Source: Amycolatopsis pretoriensis
Lineage (GTDB): Bacteria; Actinomycetota; Actinomycetes; Mycobacteriales; Pseudonocardiaceae
Length of the DNA: 64,000 nt
Assembly (NCBI RefSeq): GCF_900107925.1
Contig: NZ_FNUJ01000007.1
Coordinates: 1-64,000 of the forward strand
Direction: 5' to 3'
Position 1 is the first letter of the stretch, and every line of letters starts with the position of its first letter. The notes below the pieces were generated by a model, which worked only from the letters and a program-made list of their open reading frames with translations, was not told the origin of the DNA and did not search any database. The translations under genes were made by a program, and so were the position numbers. This document shows, in pieces, positions 57,259 to 64,000 of this stretch.

Positions 57259-57309
57259 CCGTGAATGGCACATTGAGGGACATAGCGTCCCTCAATGTGC
57301 CATTCACGG
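57259..57309. repeat. Perfect 23-bp stem hairpin (GYGAATGR family)
   Basis: Arms 57259-57281 and 57287-57309 are exactly complementary with a 5-base loop ATAGC. It lies 4 bp after the small membrane protein gene and 6 bp before the MMPL stop. The left arm (CCGTGAATGGCAC...) resembles the arm at 19797. Probable bidirectional terminator. Confidence 0.85.
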
Positions 57310-57315
57310 ACTTGG

Positions 57316-59508
57316 CTAGCGGGTGGCGCCGACCAGTTCGCGGGGCTCGTCGCCCGGCGCGTCCAGGTGCTTGGTCAGCTTCTCGCCCTCCACGTCCACA
57401 TCCGGCAGGATCCGGTCCAGCCACTTCGGCAGCCACCACGCGCCACGGCCCAGCAGCGACATCACCGCCGGCACCAGCGTCATCCGGACCACGAACGCGT
57501 CCACCAGCACGCCGAACGCCAGCGCGAAGCCGATCGACTGGATCAGCGTCGACTCGGCCAGGACGAAGCCGGCGAACACGCTGATCATGATCAGCGCTGC
57601 CGCGACCACCACCCGGGCGCCGTGGCGGAAGCCCGTCACCATCGCTTCCTGCGGCTCCGCGCCGTGGACGTGCTCCTCGCGCATCCGCGTCACCAGGAAC
57701 ACCTGGTAGTCCATCGCGAGTCCGAAGAGGACACCGATGAGCAGGATCGGCAGCATGCTCATGATCGGCCCGGTCGACTCGACGCCGAGCAGGTCCGTGA
57801 GCCAGCCCCACTGGAACACCGCGACCACCGCGCCGAACGTCGCCGCGACCGAGCCGAGGAAGCCGATCGTCGCCTTCAGCGGCACCACCACCGAACGGAA
57901 CACCAGCATCAGCAGCACGAACGCCAGCCCGACGATCAGCGCCAGGTACGGCAGCATCGCGTCGGACAGCTTCTCCGAGACGTCGATGTTCGCCGCGGTC
58001 TGCCCGGTGACGGCCAGCTTCGCTCCCGTCGCGTTCTCCAGGACGCCGGATTCACCGCGGATCGCGGCGACCAGGTCCTCGGTCTGCGTGCTGCTCGGCC
58101 CGCTCTTCGGGATCACCGTGAGCAACGCCGTGTCACCGGACTGGTTGACCCGCGGCGGGGTGACGGCGGCGACGTCGGGCAGCTTCTGGATGTCCGCCGC
58201 GGCCTGGCCGAGCGCGGCCTGGCGGTCGGTGCTCGCGCCGGCGTCGACGACGACCAGCAGCGGCCCGTTCGAACCCTCGCCGAAGCTGCGGCTCGCGATG
58301 TCGTACGCCTTCTTCTGCGTCGACTCGGGCGCCGCGGTGCTGTCGTTGGGCAGGCCGAGCTGCATGCCGAGCGCGGGCAGCGCGACGACGGCCATCCCGG
58401 CCACCGCGACGAGCAGCACCGGCCACCGGTGGCGGGCGACGAACCGCGCCCAACGCTCGCCGTGCGTCGTTTCGACGGGCTTGCGGCGCAGCCGGATGCG
58501 CTCGCCGGCCACCCGGGTGCCGGCGAAGCCGAGGATCGCCGGCAGCAGCGTCAGCGCGATGACCACGGCGACCGCGACGGTGACGGCGGCGGCCACGCCC
58601 ATCTGGCCGAGGAACGGGATGCCGATGACGGTCAGCCCGGCCAGGGCGATGATCACGGTGAGCCCGGCGAACACGACGGCCGAACCGGCGGTGCCGGTCG
58701 CGCGGCCCGCCGCCTCTTCGGGATCGCGTCCGAGACTCAGCTCGTGCCGGTAGCGCGACACGATGAACAGCGCGTAGTCGATGCCGACGGCCAGCCCGAT
58801 CATCAGCGCGAGGATCGGCGTGTTTGAGTTGAGCTCCAGGAAGCCGGAGGCGAGGAAGATGCCGCCCATCCCGGTGCCGACGCCGATCAGCGCCGTGAGC
58901 AGCGGGATCCCGGCCGCGACCAGCGAGCCGAACGTGATGATCAGCACGACGGCGGCGACCGCGACACCCAGGCCTTCGGTCGCGCCGGTTTCGGGGATGC
59001 CCTGCACGGCGTCGCCGCCGAACTCGACGGTGAACCCGGCGTCGCGCGCCGCGTTCGCCGTGTCGAGCAGCGCCTGGCGGTCACCGTCGGTGAGCTCGTA
59101 CGCCTTCGCGCCGTAGCTGACCTGGGCGAGCGCGACGTGCTTGTCGGGTGAGATCGACTGCGCCTGGAACGGGTCGACGACGGCGGCGACCTTCGGCGCC
59201 GTCTTCAGCTGCCCGACCAGGGCCTCGACCGCGGCCTTGCCCTTGGCGTCGGTCACCGTGGTGCCCGCGGGCGCCTCGATGACGACGCGCGCGGTCGCGC
59301 CACCCGCGTTGGCCTGCGGGAACTTCTCGGTCAGCTGGTCGACGGCCCGCTGCGACTCGGTGCCGGGGATAGTCACCGAGTTCGACAACTGGCCGGACAG
59401 CGTCAGGGCGCCCAGCCCGAGCGCCACGAGGACGGCCGCCCAGACGGCGGCGACCAGCGCTCGCCGTCGGAAGGACAACCGGCCGAGCCGGTACAGGAAG
59501 GTCGCCAC
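57316..59508 (-). CDS. MMPL/RND-family membrane exporter
   Basis: The 730-residue transporter has the MMPL two-repeat layout: a first helix ('ALVAAVWAAVLVALGLGALTL'), an exported loop to about residue 180, and five helices with 'VGIDYALFIVSRYRHEL' (the GxDY motif). The second half has a second loop and five helices with 'LFGLAMDYQVFLVTRMREEH'. The paired DY motifs point to proton-driven export. It is divergent from a TetR gene over five shared operators, so it is most likely a regulated efflux pump for a lipid or drug-like compound. Substrate unknown. Confidence 0.93.
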   Translation of the reverse strand: MATFLYRLGRLSFRRRALVAAVWAAVLVALGLGALTLSGQLSNSVTIPGTESQRAVDQLTEKFPQANAGGATARVVIEAPAGTTVTDAKGKAAVEALVGQLKTAPKVAAVVDPFQAQSISPDKHVALAQVSYGAKAYELTDGDRQALLDTANAARDAGFTVEFGGDAVQGIPETGATEGLGVAVAAVVLIITFGSLVAAGIPLLTALIGVGTGMGGIFLASGFLELNSNTPILALMIGLAVGIDYALFIVSRYRHELSLGRDPEEAAGRATGTAGSAVVFAGLTVIIALAGLTVIGIPFLGQMGVAAAVTVAVAVVIALTLLPAILGFAGTRVAGERIRLRRKPVETTHGERWARFVARHRWPVLLVAVAGMAVVALPALGMQLGLPNDSTAAPESTQKKAYDIASRSFGEGSNGPLLVVVDAGASTDRQAALGQAAADIQKLPDVAAVTPPRVNQSGDTALLTVIPKSGPSSTQTEDLVAAIRGESGVLENATGAKLAVTGQTAANIDVSEKLSDAMLPYLALIVGLAFVLLMLVFRSVVVPLKATIGFLGSVAATFGAVVAVFQWGWLTDLLGVESTGPIMSMLPILLIGVLFGLAMDYQVFLVTRMREEHVHGAEPQEAMVTGFRHGARVVVAAALIMISVFAGFVLAESTLIQSIGFALAFGVLVDAFVVRMTLVPAVMSLLGRGAWWLPKWLDRILPDVDVEGEKLTKHLDAPGDEPRELVGATR

Positions 59509-59566
59509 GAGTCAGCTCCGTTTCGCCCGAACGGGGTCGGTTCACTCCACTTGATTACTGACCAAG

Positions 59567-59675
59567 CTAGCCGATCGGCAAGGAGACCTCCAAGCCGATC
59601 GGCAAGTATGTGACTTGCCGAACAGCAAGGTTTATCCCAGCCGATCGGCTAGTAGTCGGTTTGCCGATCGACAGG
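59567..59675. promoter_or_regulatory. Array of five phased 16-bp palindromic operators
   Basis: Near-copies of CTTGCCGATCGGCAAG start at 59567, 59591, 59614, 59637 and 59660, giving spacings of 24, 23, 23 and 23. Copies 1 and 2 differ from the consensus at one or two outer bases; copy 3 has AACAG in the right half; copies 4 and 5 have outer changes. The array fills the intergenic region between the MMPL gene and tetR. It is the likely binding platform for the TetR protein. Confidence 0.88.
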
Positions 59676-59713
59676 GAGTGACGTACGCTCCGACGGCTCG
59701 CTGAGGAGGAAGA

Positions 59714-60304
59714 ATGACCGCCGGCCCGGCCGAGGACACCCGGACCCGACTGCTGCAGACCGCGCTGCGGCTGTTCACCGAACACGGTGTCGAGGGCACG
59801 TCGCTGCAGATGATCGCCGACGCGCTGGGGGTCACGAAGGCGGCGGTCTACTACCACTTCAAGACGAAGGCGGAGATCACCGAGGCGGTGGCCGAGCCCG
59901 GCGTGCGCGACCTGGACGAGCTGGTGCTGCGCGCGGCCGCGCAGAAGCGCCGCGGCACGCAGGTGGACCTGCTGCTGGAGGGGTTCGTCGACCTGGTGAT
60001 CCGGCACCGCGCGCTGGTGGCGCTGTTCTCGAGCGACCCCGGCCTGGTGCGCGCGATCGAGAAGTCGGCGCACGGCGGCATGGAGGGCTTCGGTCAGGCG
60101 CTGCTCGGCATCCTGTCGGGTCCGGACCCGACCCCGGCGGCCCGGGTCAACGCGATGGTGACGCTGACGGGCATCGCGATGGCCGGCGGTTCCCCGGACC
60201 TGGCCCGGCTGGGCGACGAAGAGCTGCGCACGGAGCTGCTGGACGTGGGCCGCCGCCTGCTGGGCCGCCCTCGCCGGCGCGGCCTCGCTTCGGTGACGCC
60301 GTAG
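59714..60304 (+). CDS. TetR-family transcriptional regulator of the MMPL exporter
   Basis: The 196-residue protein has a classic TetR N-terminus ('TRTRLLQTALRLFTEHGVEGTSLQMIADALGVTKAAVYYHFKTKAEITEAV') and a helical ligand-binding part. The ATG is preceded by GAGGAGGAAGA. It is divergent from the MMPL gene with five operators in between, indicating repression of both genes. The inducing ligand is probably the exported compound. Confidence 0.92.
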   Translation: MTAGPAEDTRTRLLQTALRLFTEHGVEGTSLQMIADALGVTKAAVYYHFKTKAEITEAVAEPGVRDLDELVLRAAAQKRRGTQVDLLLEGFVDLVIRHRALVALFSSDPGLVRAIEKSAHGGMEGFGQALLGILSGPDPTPAARVNAMVTLTGIAMAGGSPDLARLGDEELRTELLDVGRRLLGRPRRRGLASVTP

Positions 60305-60308
60305 CCGG

Positions 60309-60842
60309 TCAGCCGACGCGGTAGAGGTACTCCGGCGGCACCGCGGCCGTCAGCCACACGCCGTTCGCGCTGACCTGGAAAGCGTGTCCCGCGGCGGCCA
60401 TCGCGGCCGCGTCGACGCGCAGGACGACCGGCTTGCCGCGCCGGGCACCGACGGTGCGTGCGGTGTCGACCGTCGCCGAGAGGTGGACCGCGTGGCGGTT
60501 CATCGGGCGCAGCCCCTCGCGCAGGATCGCGTCGAGGAACTTCGCGACCGTGCCGTGGTAGAGGACGTCCGGCGGGACGGCGTCGGCCAGCCCGAGGTCG
60601 ACGTCGACGCTGTGGCCCTGGCTGGCGCGGATGCGCGTGCCGGTTCCGTCGAAGGCGAAGCGGCGCTTGTTGTTCGTCTCGACGACTTCGTCGAGCTGCT
60701 CGCGGGTGATGTTCAGCGCGCGCAGGAGCTGCTCGACCGGCGCCCAGCCGTCGGGGCTGAGCGTGAGGCCGATGGCGGCGGGATCGTGGCGAAGGTGGCG
60801 CGAGAGCCGCTTGGAGATGCGGATCGTTTCTTTCTCGTTCAT
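60309..60842 (-). CDS. kptA: RNA 2'-phosphotransferase (Tpt1/KptA family)
   Basis: The 177-residue protein matches KptA: 'RISKRLSRHLRHDPAAIGLTLSPDGWAPVEQLL' (N-terminal winged-helix-like domain with Arg/His), 'FAFDGTGTRIRASQGHSVDVDLGL', 'PDVLYHGTVAKFLDAILREGLRPMNRHAVHLSA' (NAD-binding H-T pair) and 'VVLRVDAAAMAAAGHAFQVSANGVWLT'. The enzyme removes a 2'-phosphate from RNA using NAD+. Bacteria lack the eukaryotic tRNA splicing pathway, so its biological substrate is uncertain. Convergent with tetR. Confidence 0.92.
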   Translation of the reverse strand: MNEKETIRISKRLSRHLRHDPAAIGLTLSPDGWAPVEQLLRALNITREQLDEVVETNNKRRFAFDGTGTRIRASQGHSVDVDLGLADAVPPDVLYHGTVAKFLDAILREGLRPMNRHAVHLSATVDTARTVGARRGKPVVLRVDAAAMAAAGHAFQVSANGVWLTAAVPPEYLYRVG

Positions 60843-60875
60843 TTCCTGCCCAGGATCCCCCGGCGGGCAAGCGAT

Positions 60876-61337
60876 TTAGATGCCGCCCTCGACGGCGGGA
60901 CGCAGTTTGCTCGCCCCCGGCCCGAAGCGGGCCAGCTCGTCGTCGTTGTTGTAGAGCGCACAGCTGCGCAGCGACAGGCAGCCGCAGCCGACGCAGCCGG
61001 TGAGCCGGTCGCGCAGGCGCTGGAGGGCGTCGATGCGGGCGTCGAGCTCGTGTTGCCAGTCGCGGGACAGGCGTGCCCAGTCGGCCTTGGTCGGGGCGTG
61101 GCCGGCGGGCAGCGTTTTCAGCGCGGAGCTGATGTCTTCCAGCGAGAGCCCGACCCGTTGCGCGGCGCGGATGAACGCGATCCGGCGCAGCACCGACCGC
61201 GAGTAGCGGCGCTGGTTGCCCGCTGACCGTTCCGAGCTGATCAGCCCTTTTTCCTCGTAGAACCGCAGTGCCGTGTGCGGCACCCCGCTGCGGTCGGCCA
61301 CCTGTCCGATGCTGAGATGTTCAGCGAGCCTCGTCAC
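60876..61337 (-). CDS. soxR: Redox-sensitive MerR-family regulator SoxR
   Basis: The 153-residue protein has a MerR helix-turn-helix ('LSIGQVADRSGVPHTALRFYEEKGLISSERSAGNQRRY'), a dimerisation helix and a [2Fe-2S] motif C-x2-C-x-C-x5-C at Cys115, Cys118, Cys120 and Cys126. This is the SoxR signature; in actinobacteria SoxR usually answers to redox-active compounds rather than superoxide. It is divergent from the transketolase pair, whose promoter region holds a SoxR-like inverted repeat. Confidence 0.94.
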   Translation of the reverse strand: MTRLAEHLSIGQVADRSGVPHTALRFYEEKGLISSERSAGNQRRYSRSVLRRIAFIRAAQRVGLSLEDISSALKTLPAGHAPTKADWARLSRDWQHELDARIDALQRLRDRLTGCVGCGCLSLRSCALYNNDDELARFGPGASKLRPAVEGGI

Positions 61338-61350
61338 CAGCTCAGGCTAT

Positions 61351-61375
61351 CCTTGACTTCGAGTTTAGTCGAGGT
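61351..61375. promoter_or_regulatory. Candidate SoxR operator between soxR and the transketolase genes
   Basis: CCTTGACT (61351-61358) and AGTCGAGG (61367-61374) form an inverted repeat with one mismatch. A nested repeat ACTTCGA-GTTTAG-TCGAGGT spans 61356-61375. TTGACT could serve as the -35 of the transketolase genes. It lies in the 53-bp intergenic region next to soxR. Confidence 0.55.
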
Positions 61376-61390
61376 TGCATCGTCGAAGAC

Positions 61391-62086
61391 ATGACCACTG
61401 CGACCGAGCTGGGTTACGCGGACCTGCCGCGCCTGATTTCGCTGATGACCGGCGACGACAAGCACCACGCCGCCGCGGAGTCCACTGTGGACGTGTTGTG
61501 GGTGCTGTACGACCGCGTGCTCGACATCACGCCGGCGAACTTCCGGTCACCGGACCGCGATCGGTTCCTGCTGTCCAAGGGCCACGGCCCCATGGCGTAC
61601 TACGCGGTGCTGACGGTGAAGGGGTTCTTGGCGGAGGCGGAGCTGCCGACGTGGTCGAACGCGCTGTCCCGCCTGGGCCACCACCCGGACCGCCGACGCG
61701 TCCCGGGCGTGGAGATTTCGAGCGGTTCGCTGGGCCACGGCCTGCCGATCGCCCTGGGGACAGCGCTGGGCTTGCGAGCCCGCGGCTTGCCGTCGAAGGT
61801 GGTGACATTGATCGGCGACGCGGAGCTGGACGAGGGCTCGAACCACGAGGCGATCGTGGTCGCGGCGCGGTCGGGACTGGAGAACTTGACGACGGTGGTG
61901 ATCGACAACCAGTCGTCGACGCGAGGGTGGCCGGGCGGGATAGGGAGCCGCTTCGAGGTGGAGGGCTGGGAGACACGCACGGTCTCCGGCCGCGACCATG
62001 CTGCGTTGTACTCGGCTTTCAGTTCGCCGCATCCGGGTCGCCCGCTGGCTGTGGTCGCGGTCGTCGAACCGAAGGGGCTGTCATGA
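61391..62086 (+). CDS. Transketolase, N-terminal (ThDP-binding) subunit
   Basis: The 231-residue protein corresponds to the N-terminal half of transketolase: 'DRFLLSKGHGPMAYYAVLTVKGFL', 'PGVEISSGSLGHGLPIALGTALGLRARG' and the ThDP/metal motif 'LIGDAELDEGSNHEAIVVAARSGLENLTTVVIDNQSS'. It needs the C-terminal partner encoded immediately downstream (ATGA overlap). Such split transketolases act in sugar interconversion or secondary metabolism; the substrate is unknown. Divergent from soxR. Confidence 0.9.
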   Translation: MTTATELGYADLPRLISLMTGDDKHHAAAESTVDVLWVLYDRVLDITPANFRSPDRDRFLLSKGHGPMAYYAVLTVKGFLAEAELPTWSNALSRLGHHPDRRRVPGVEISSGSLGHGLPIALGTALGLRARGLPSKVVTLIGDAELDEGSNHEAIVVAARSGLENLTTVVIDNQSSTRGWPGGIGSRFEVEGWETRTVSGRDHAALYSAFSSPHPGRPLAVVAVVEPKGLS

Positions 62087-62967
62087 GGGAGACGTTTCTC
62101 CGCGTCACGGAGGAGATCCTGGACGCGGACCCGGACGTGGCGGTGGTGCTGGCGGACATTTCGGCGGCCCAGCTGGCCGGCGCCGCCCGGCGTCATCCGG
62201 ATCGGGTGATCAACGTGGGGATCCGCGAGCAGTTGTTGGTCAGCGCCGGTGCGGGGTTGGCGTTGGCCGGGCTGCGGCCGATCGTGCACACTTTTCCGTC
62301 GTTTTTGGTCGAGCGGGCTTTCGAGCAGATCAAGCTGGACTTTTCGCACCAGGAGGTGGGTGGGGTTCTAGTGTCGTACGGGGCTTCGTACGACATGCCG
62401 CTCGCGGGGCGGACGCACCAGTCACCTGGGGATGTCGCTTTGATGGACTCCTTGCCGGGGTGGACGGTTCATGTTCCCGGGCATGCTTCCGAGGTCCGTC
62501 GGTTGTTGCTGGAGTCGGTTCCGGGGGATGGCCGGGTTTACTTGCGGCTCTCGGCTCAGACGAACTCGGCGCCGCATCTCGGGGTGGGATTCACGCGGTT
62601 GCGGTTCGGTTCTTCGGGAGTTGTTGTCGCGGTTGGTCCGGTGCTTGATCGGGTGCTGCGGGCTTGTGCTGGGCTGGATGTGACGGTGCTTTATGCGTCG
62701 ACGATTCGGCCTTTCGATGCGGCTGGTCTTCGGTCGGCGGTGCTTTCTGCTTCGCCTTCGGTGGTTCTGGTGGAGCCTTACTTGGCGGGGACTTCGGCTC
62801 ATTGGGTTTCGGAGGGCTTGTCGGACTTGCCGCATCGGGTGAAGTCGTTGGGGGTTCGGCGGGATGCGGAGGTGCGGACTTATGGCGGGATCGCGGACCA
62901 TGACCTGGCACATGGGCTGGATGCCGGGTCGTTGAGGCTGTCGATCAGGGACTTCCTGGGGGAGTAG
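62083..62967 (+). CDS. Transketolase, C-terminal subunit
   Basis: The 294-residue protein carries the transketolase pyrimidine-binding and C-terminal domains: 'VVLADISAAQLAGAARRHPDRVINVGIREQLLVSAGAGLALAGL' with the catalytic-type Glu in IREQ. It also has 'RAFEQIKLDFSHQEVGGVLVSYGASYDMPLAGRTHQSPGDVALM' and 'ASTIRPFDAAGL'. Its start overlaps the N-subunit stop. GTT/TCG-rich codon use at its 3' end differs from the first half but the frame is intact. Its end overlaps the opposite gene by 23 bases. Confidence 0.9.
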   Translation: MRETFLRVTEEILDADPDVAVVLADISAAQLAGAARRHPDRVINVGIREQLLVSAGAGLALAGLRPIVHTFPSFLVERAFEQIKLDFSHQEVGGVLVSYGASYDMPLAGRTHQSPGDVALMDSLPGWTVHVPGHASEVRRLLLESVPGDGRVYLRLSAQTNSAPHLGVGFTRLRFGSSGVVVAVGPVLDRVLRACAGLDVTVLYASTIRPFDAAGLRSAVLSASPSVVLVEPYLAGTSAHWVSEGLSDLPHRVKSLGVRRDAEVRTYGGIADHDLAHGLDAGSLRLSIRDFLGE

Positions 62968-64000
62968 AGTCGGCATCAGGTTCGCGGTATCGGAGATCGA
63001 CGTGCTCGCCGGCGAGTAGCCGCATAAGCTTTTCGTTGTTCTTGCGTTCTTCGTCGGAATTCCGGGGAAGCTCGACGTTGAGCGATTCGTACAAAGCGAA
63101 CCGGTCGAGATCGATGATGGTTCGGACAGCTGTCGTGTACTCGTCGGCCGCGGCAATCGAAGCGCGGTAGGCGAGGTACGCCAGCGCATAGGGGATCAAC
63201 GCGATCAGCAACCACCATCCGTCGGTTGCCAGGCAGGCAAACGTCTCCGTCGCGGCGAGCAGGGACACGACGCACAACCGTACCGATGTGTCGAGCTGTT
63301 GCCGGGTGTCGTCGACGTATCCGACGTGTCGTTCCGGCGCGACGAGGCTGAAGTGCGGGGCCGTCCGGATAGCCTCGATGCCGTATTGCCGTCCGGCTCG
63401 ATCTTCTTCGCGGCGGAGGGCGTTGCCCAGCCGGGTCGGCATGATCCGTGACGGGTCGGGAAATCCTCGCGCGATGTGGTCGAACGCCGCTTCGGCCGTC
63501 AGCAGCCCGACGAGATGCGCTCCTCGTTCTGAATTCAGGAGGTCGAGACGAATCTGAGCCTTGGTTCGCTGGTCCCCTTCAAGCGTATCGTCGCCTTGGG
63601 CGATGAGAAGAGCCTGCACCTCTGTGGTCAGCTGCCGCTGCACGGCGTTGCGCATCCTCACGGCGGTGGTGCGTCGCGCCCGGTAACTCTCGACGCGCAG
63701 CCTGGCGAGAGTCCGCGCGAGCGGATGGTTGCCCCAATAACCTTCCAGTAGCTGGGTCATACCGAACTGCAGCGGATGAACGAACAGGCCGGTCGCCAAG
63801 CTGGCCAGCAGGATCCAGCCGAAGGCGACGAGATCGAGCCTGCCGAACCTATCGGCGAAAAGTGCGAGATCCGGCGCACCCGTCCAGGCGCCGGCTGCGG
63901 CGAGAGCGGCCGACCAGAGCACCAGGAACAAAGCCGGGAGCATGCTTACCAGGCTGAAGTATCGCCCGATCCGACTACCGAGGGCGACAGTGCCCTCGAC
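62945..64000 (-). CDS. Hypothetical membrane protein (partial; N-terminus outside window)
   Basis: The frame is open to the window edge, so the N-terminus is missing; 351 codons are visible. Hydrophobic helices appear near the visible start ('MLPALFLVLWSAALAAAGAW', 'LVAFGWILLASLATGLFVHPLQF') and in the C-terminal half ('LCVVSLLAATETFACLAT', 'WWLLIALIPYALAYLAYRASIAA'). A charged Arg/Leu-rich soluble stretch lies between, and an acidic tail follows. I do not recognise the family. The GC content and codon use are somewhat less biased than its neighbours. Confidence 0.75.
   Translation of the reverse strand, partial: VEGTVALGSRIGRYFSLVSMLPALFLVLWSAALAAAGAWTGAPDLALFADRFGRLDLVAFGWILLASLATGLFVHPLQFGMTQLLEGYWGNHPLARTLARLRVESYRARRTTAVRMRNAVQRQLTTEVQALLIAQGDDTLEGDQRTKAQIRLDLLNSERGAHLVGLLTAEAAFDHIARGFPDPSRIMPTRLGNALRREEDRAGRQYGIEAIRTAPHFSLVAPERHVGYVDDTRQQLDTSVRLCVVSLLAATETFACLATDGWWLLIALIPYALAYLAYRASIAAADEYTTAVRTIIDLDRFALYESLNVELPRNSDEERKNNEKLMRLLAGEHVDLRYREPDADSTPPGSP

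Noticed and set aside
1..64000. tRNA, rRNA, transposase or phage integrase genes
   Set aside because: No cloverleaf-like segments or mobile-element proteins were found on reading both strands; this was by eye only.

Overview
The window is high-GC actinobacterial DNA with GTG/TTG starts, ATGA-coupled genes and leaderless promoters. Its content (actinobacterial QcrB and PimB homologues, mycothiol-type isomerase, DUF2567, a type VII secretion/ESX locus) points to the Pseudonocardiales, most likely an Amycolatopsis-like species. Genus assignment is an inference from gene content and codon bias. There is no rRNA, tRNA, CRISPR array, insertion sequence or prophage that I can support.

Layout. (1) 1-10 kb: the 3' end of qcrB, small regulators, a mycothiol-dependent isomerase-like gene divergent from a MerR regulator, a DnaQ/GIY-YIG nuclease, a NYN-domain protein, a four-cysteine mini-protein, an NlpC/P60 wall hydrolase and pimB. 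As I recall it, this resembles the M. tuberculosis Rv2196-Rv2188 neighbourhood. (2) 10-15 kb: uridine-kinase-like protein, SRPBCC protein, cytochrome P450, secreted beta-sandwich protein. (3) 13.6-22.6 kb: biotin block bioA, bioD, bioB, bsaP and a DUF2567 gene. Two tandem SulP-carbonic anhydrase fusions lie between bioA and bioD, where many relatives carry bioF. (4) 22.7-28.8 kb: M48 protease, Lon-N protein, then nrtR divergent from nadA-nadB-nadC, with a perfect operator between them. (5) 28.8-53.1 kb: a large ESX locus with mycosin, WXG100/PPE-like substrates, a DUF1023 hydrolase, EccC, EccD, EccE, EccB, a YbaB-like protein and two tandem orphan response regulators. A metabolic/defence-like islet (35-39 kb) and a decayed membrane-protein gene are embedded in it. 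(6) 53-57 kb: nitrilase and hisD-hisC-hisB. (7) 57-64 kb: MMPL exporter with its divergent TetR regulator, KptA, SoxR, a split transketolase pair and a partial membrane protein.

How they work together: blocks 3, 4 and 6 follow the mycobacterial order bioA...bioB-bsaP-nrtR-nadABC-hisDCB. The ESX locus therefore sits as a block between nadC and hisD. EccB/C/D/E and a mycosin would form the export machine for the WXG100-type proteins encoded beside them.

Most notable points: the mycosin has lost Asp, His and Ser of its catalytic triad; the MMPL/TetR control region carries five 16-bp palindromes at an almost exact 23-bp period; SulP-carbonic anhydrase fusions are duplicated within the biotin block; and several gene ends carry long perfect hairpins that fall into sequence families.
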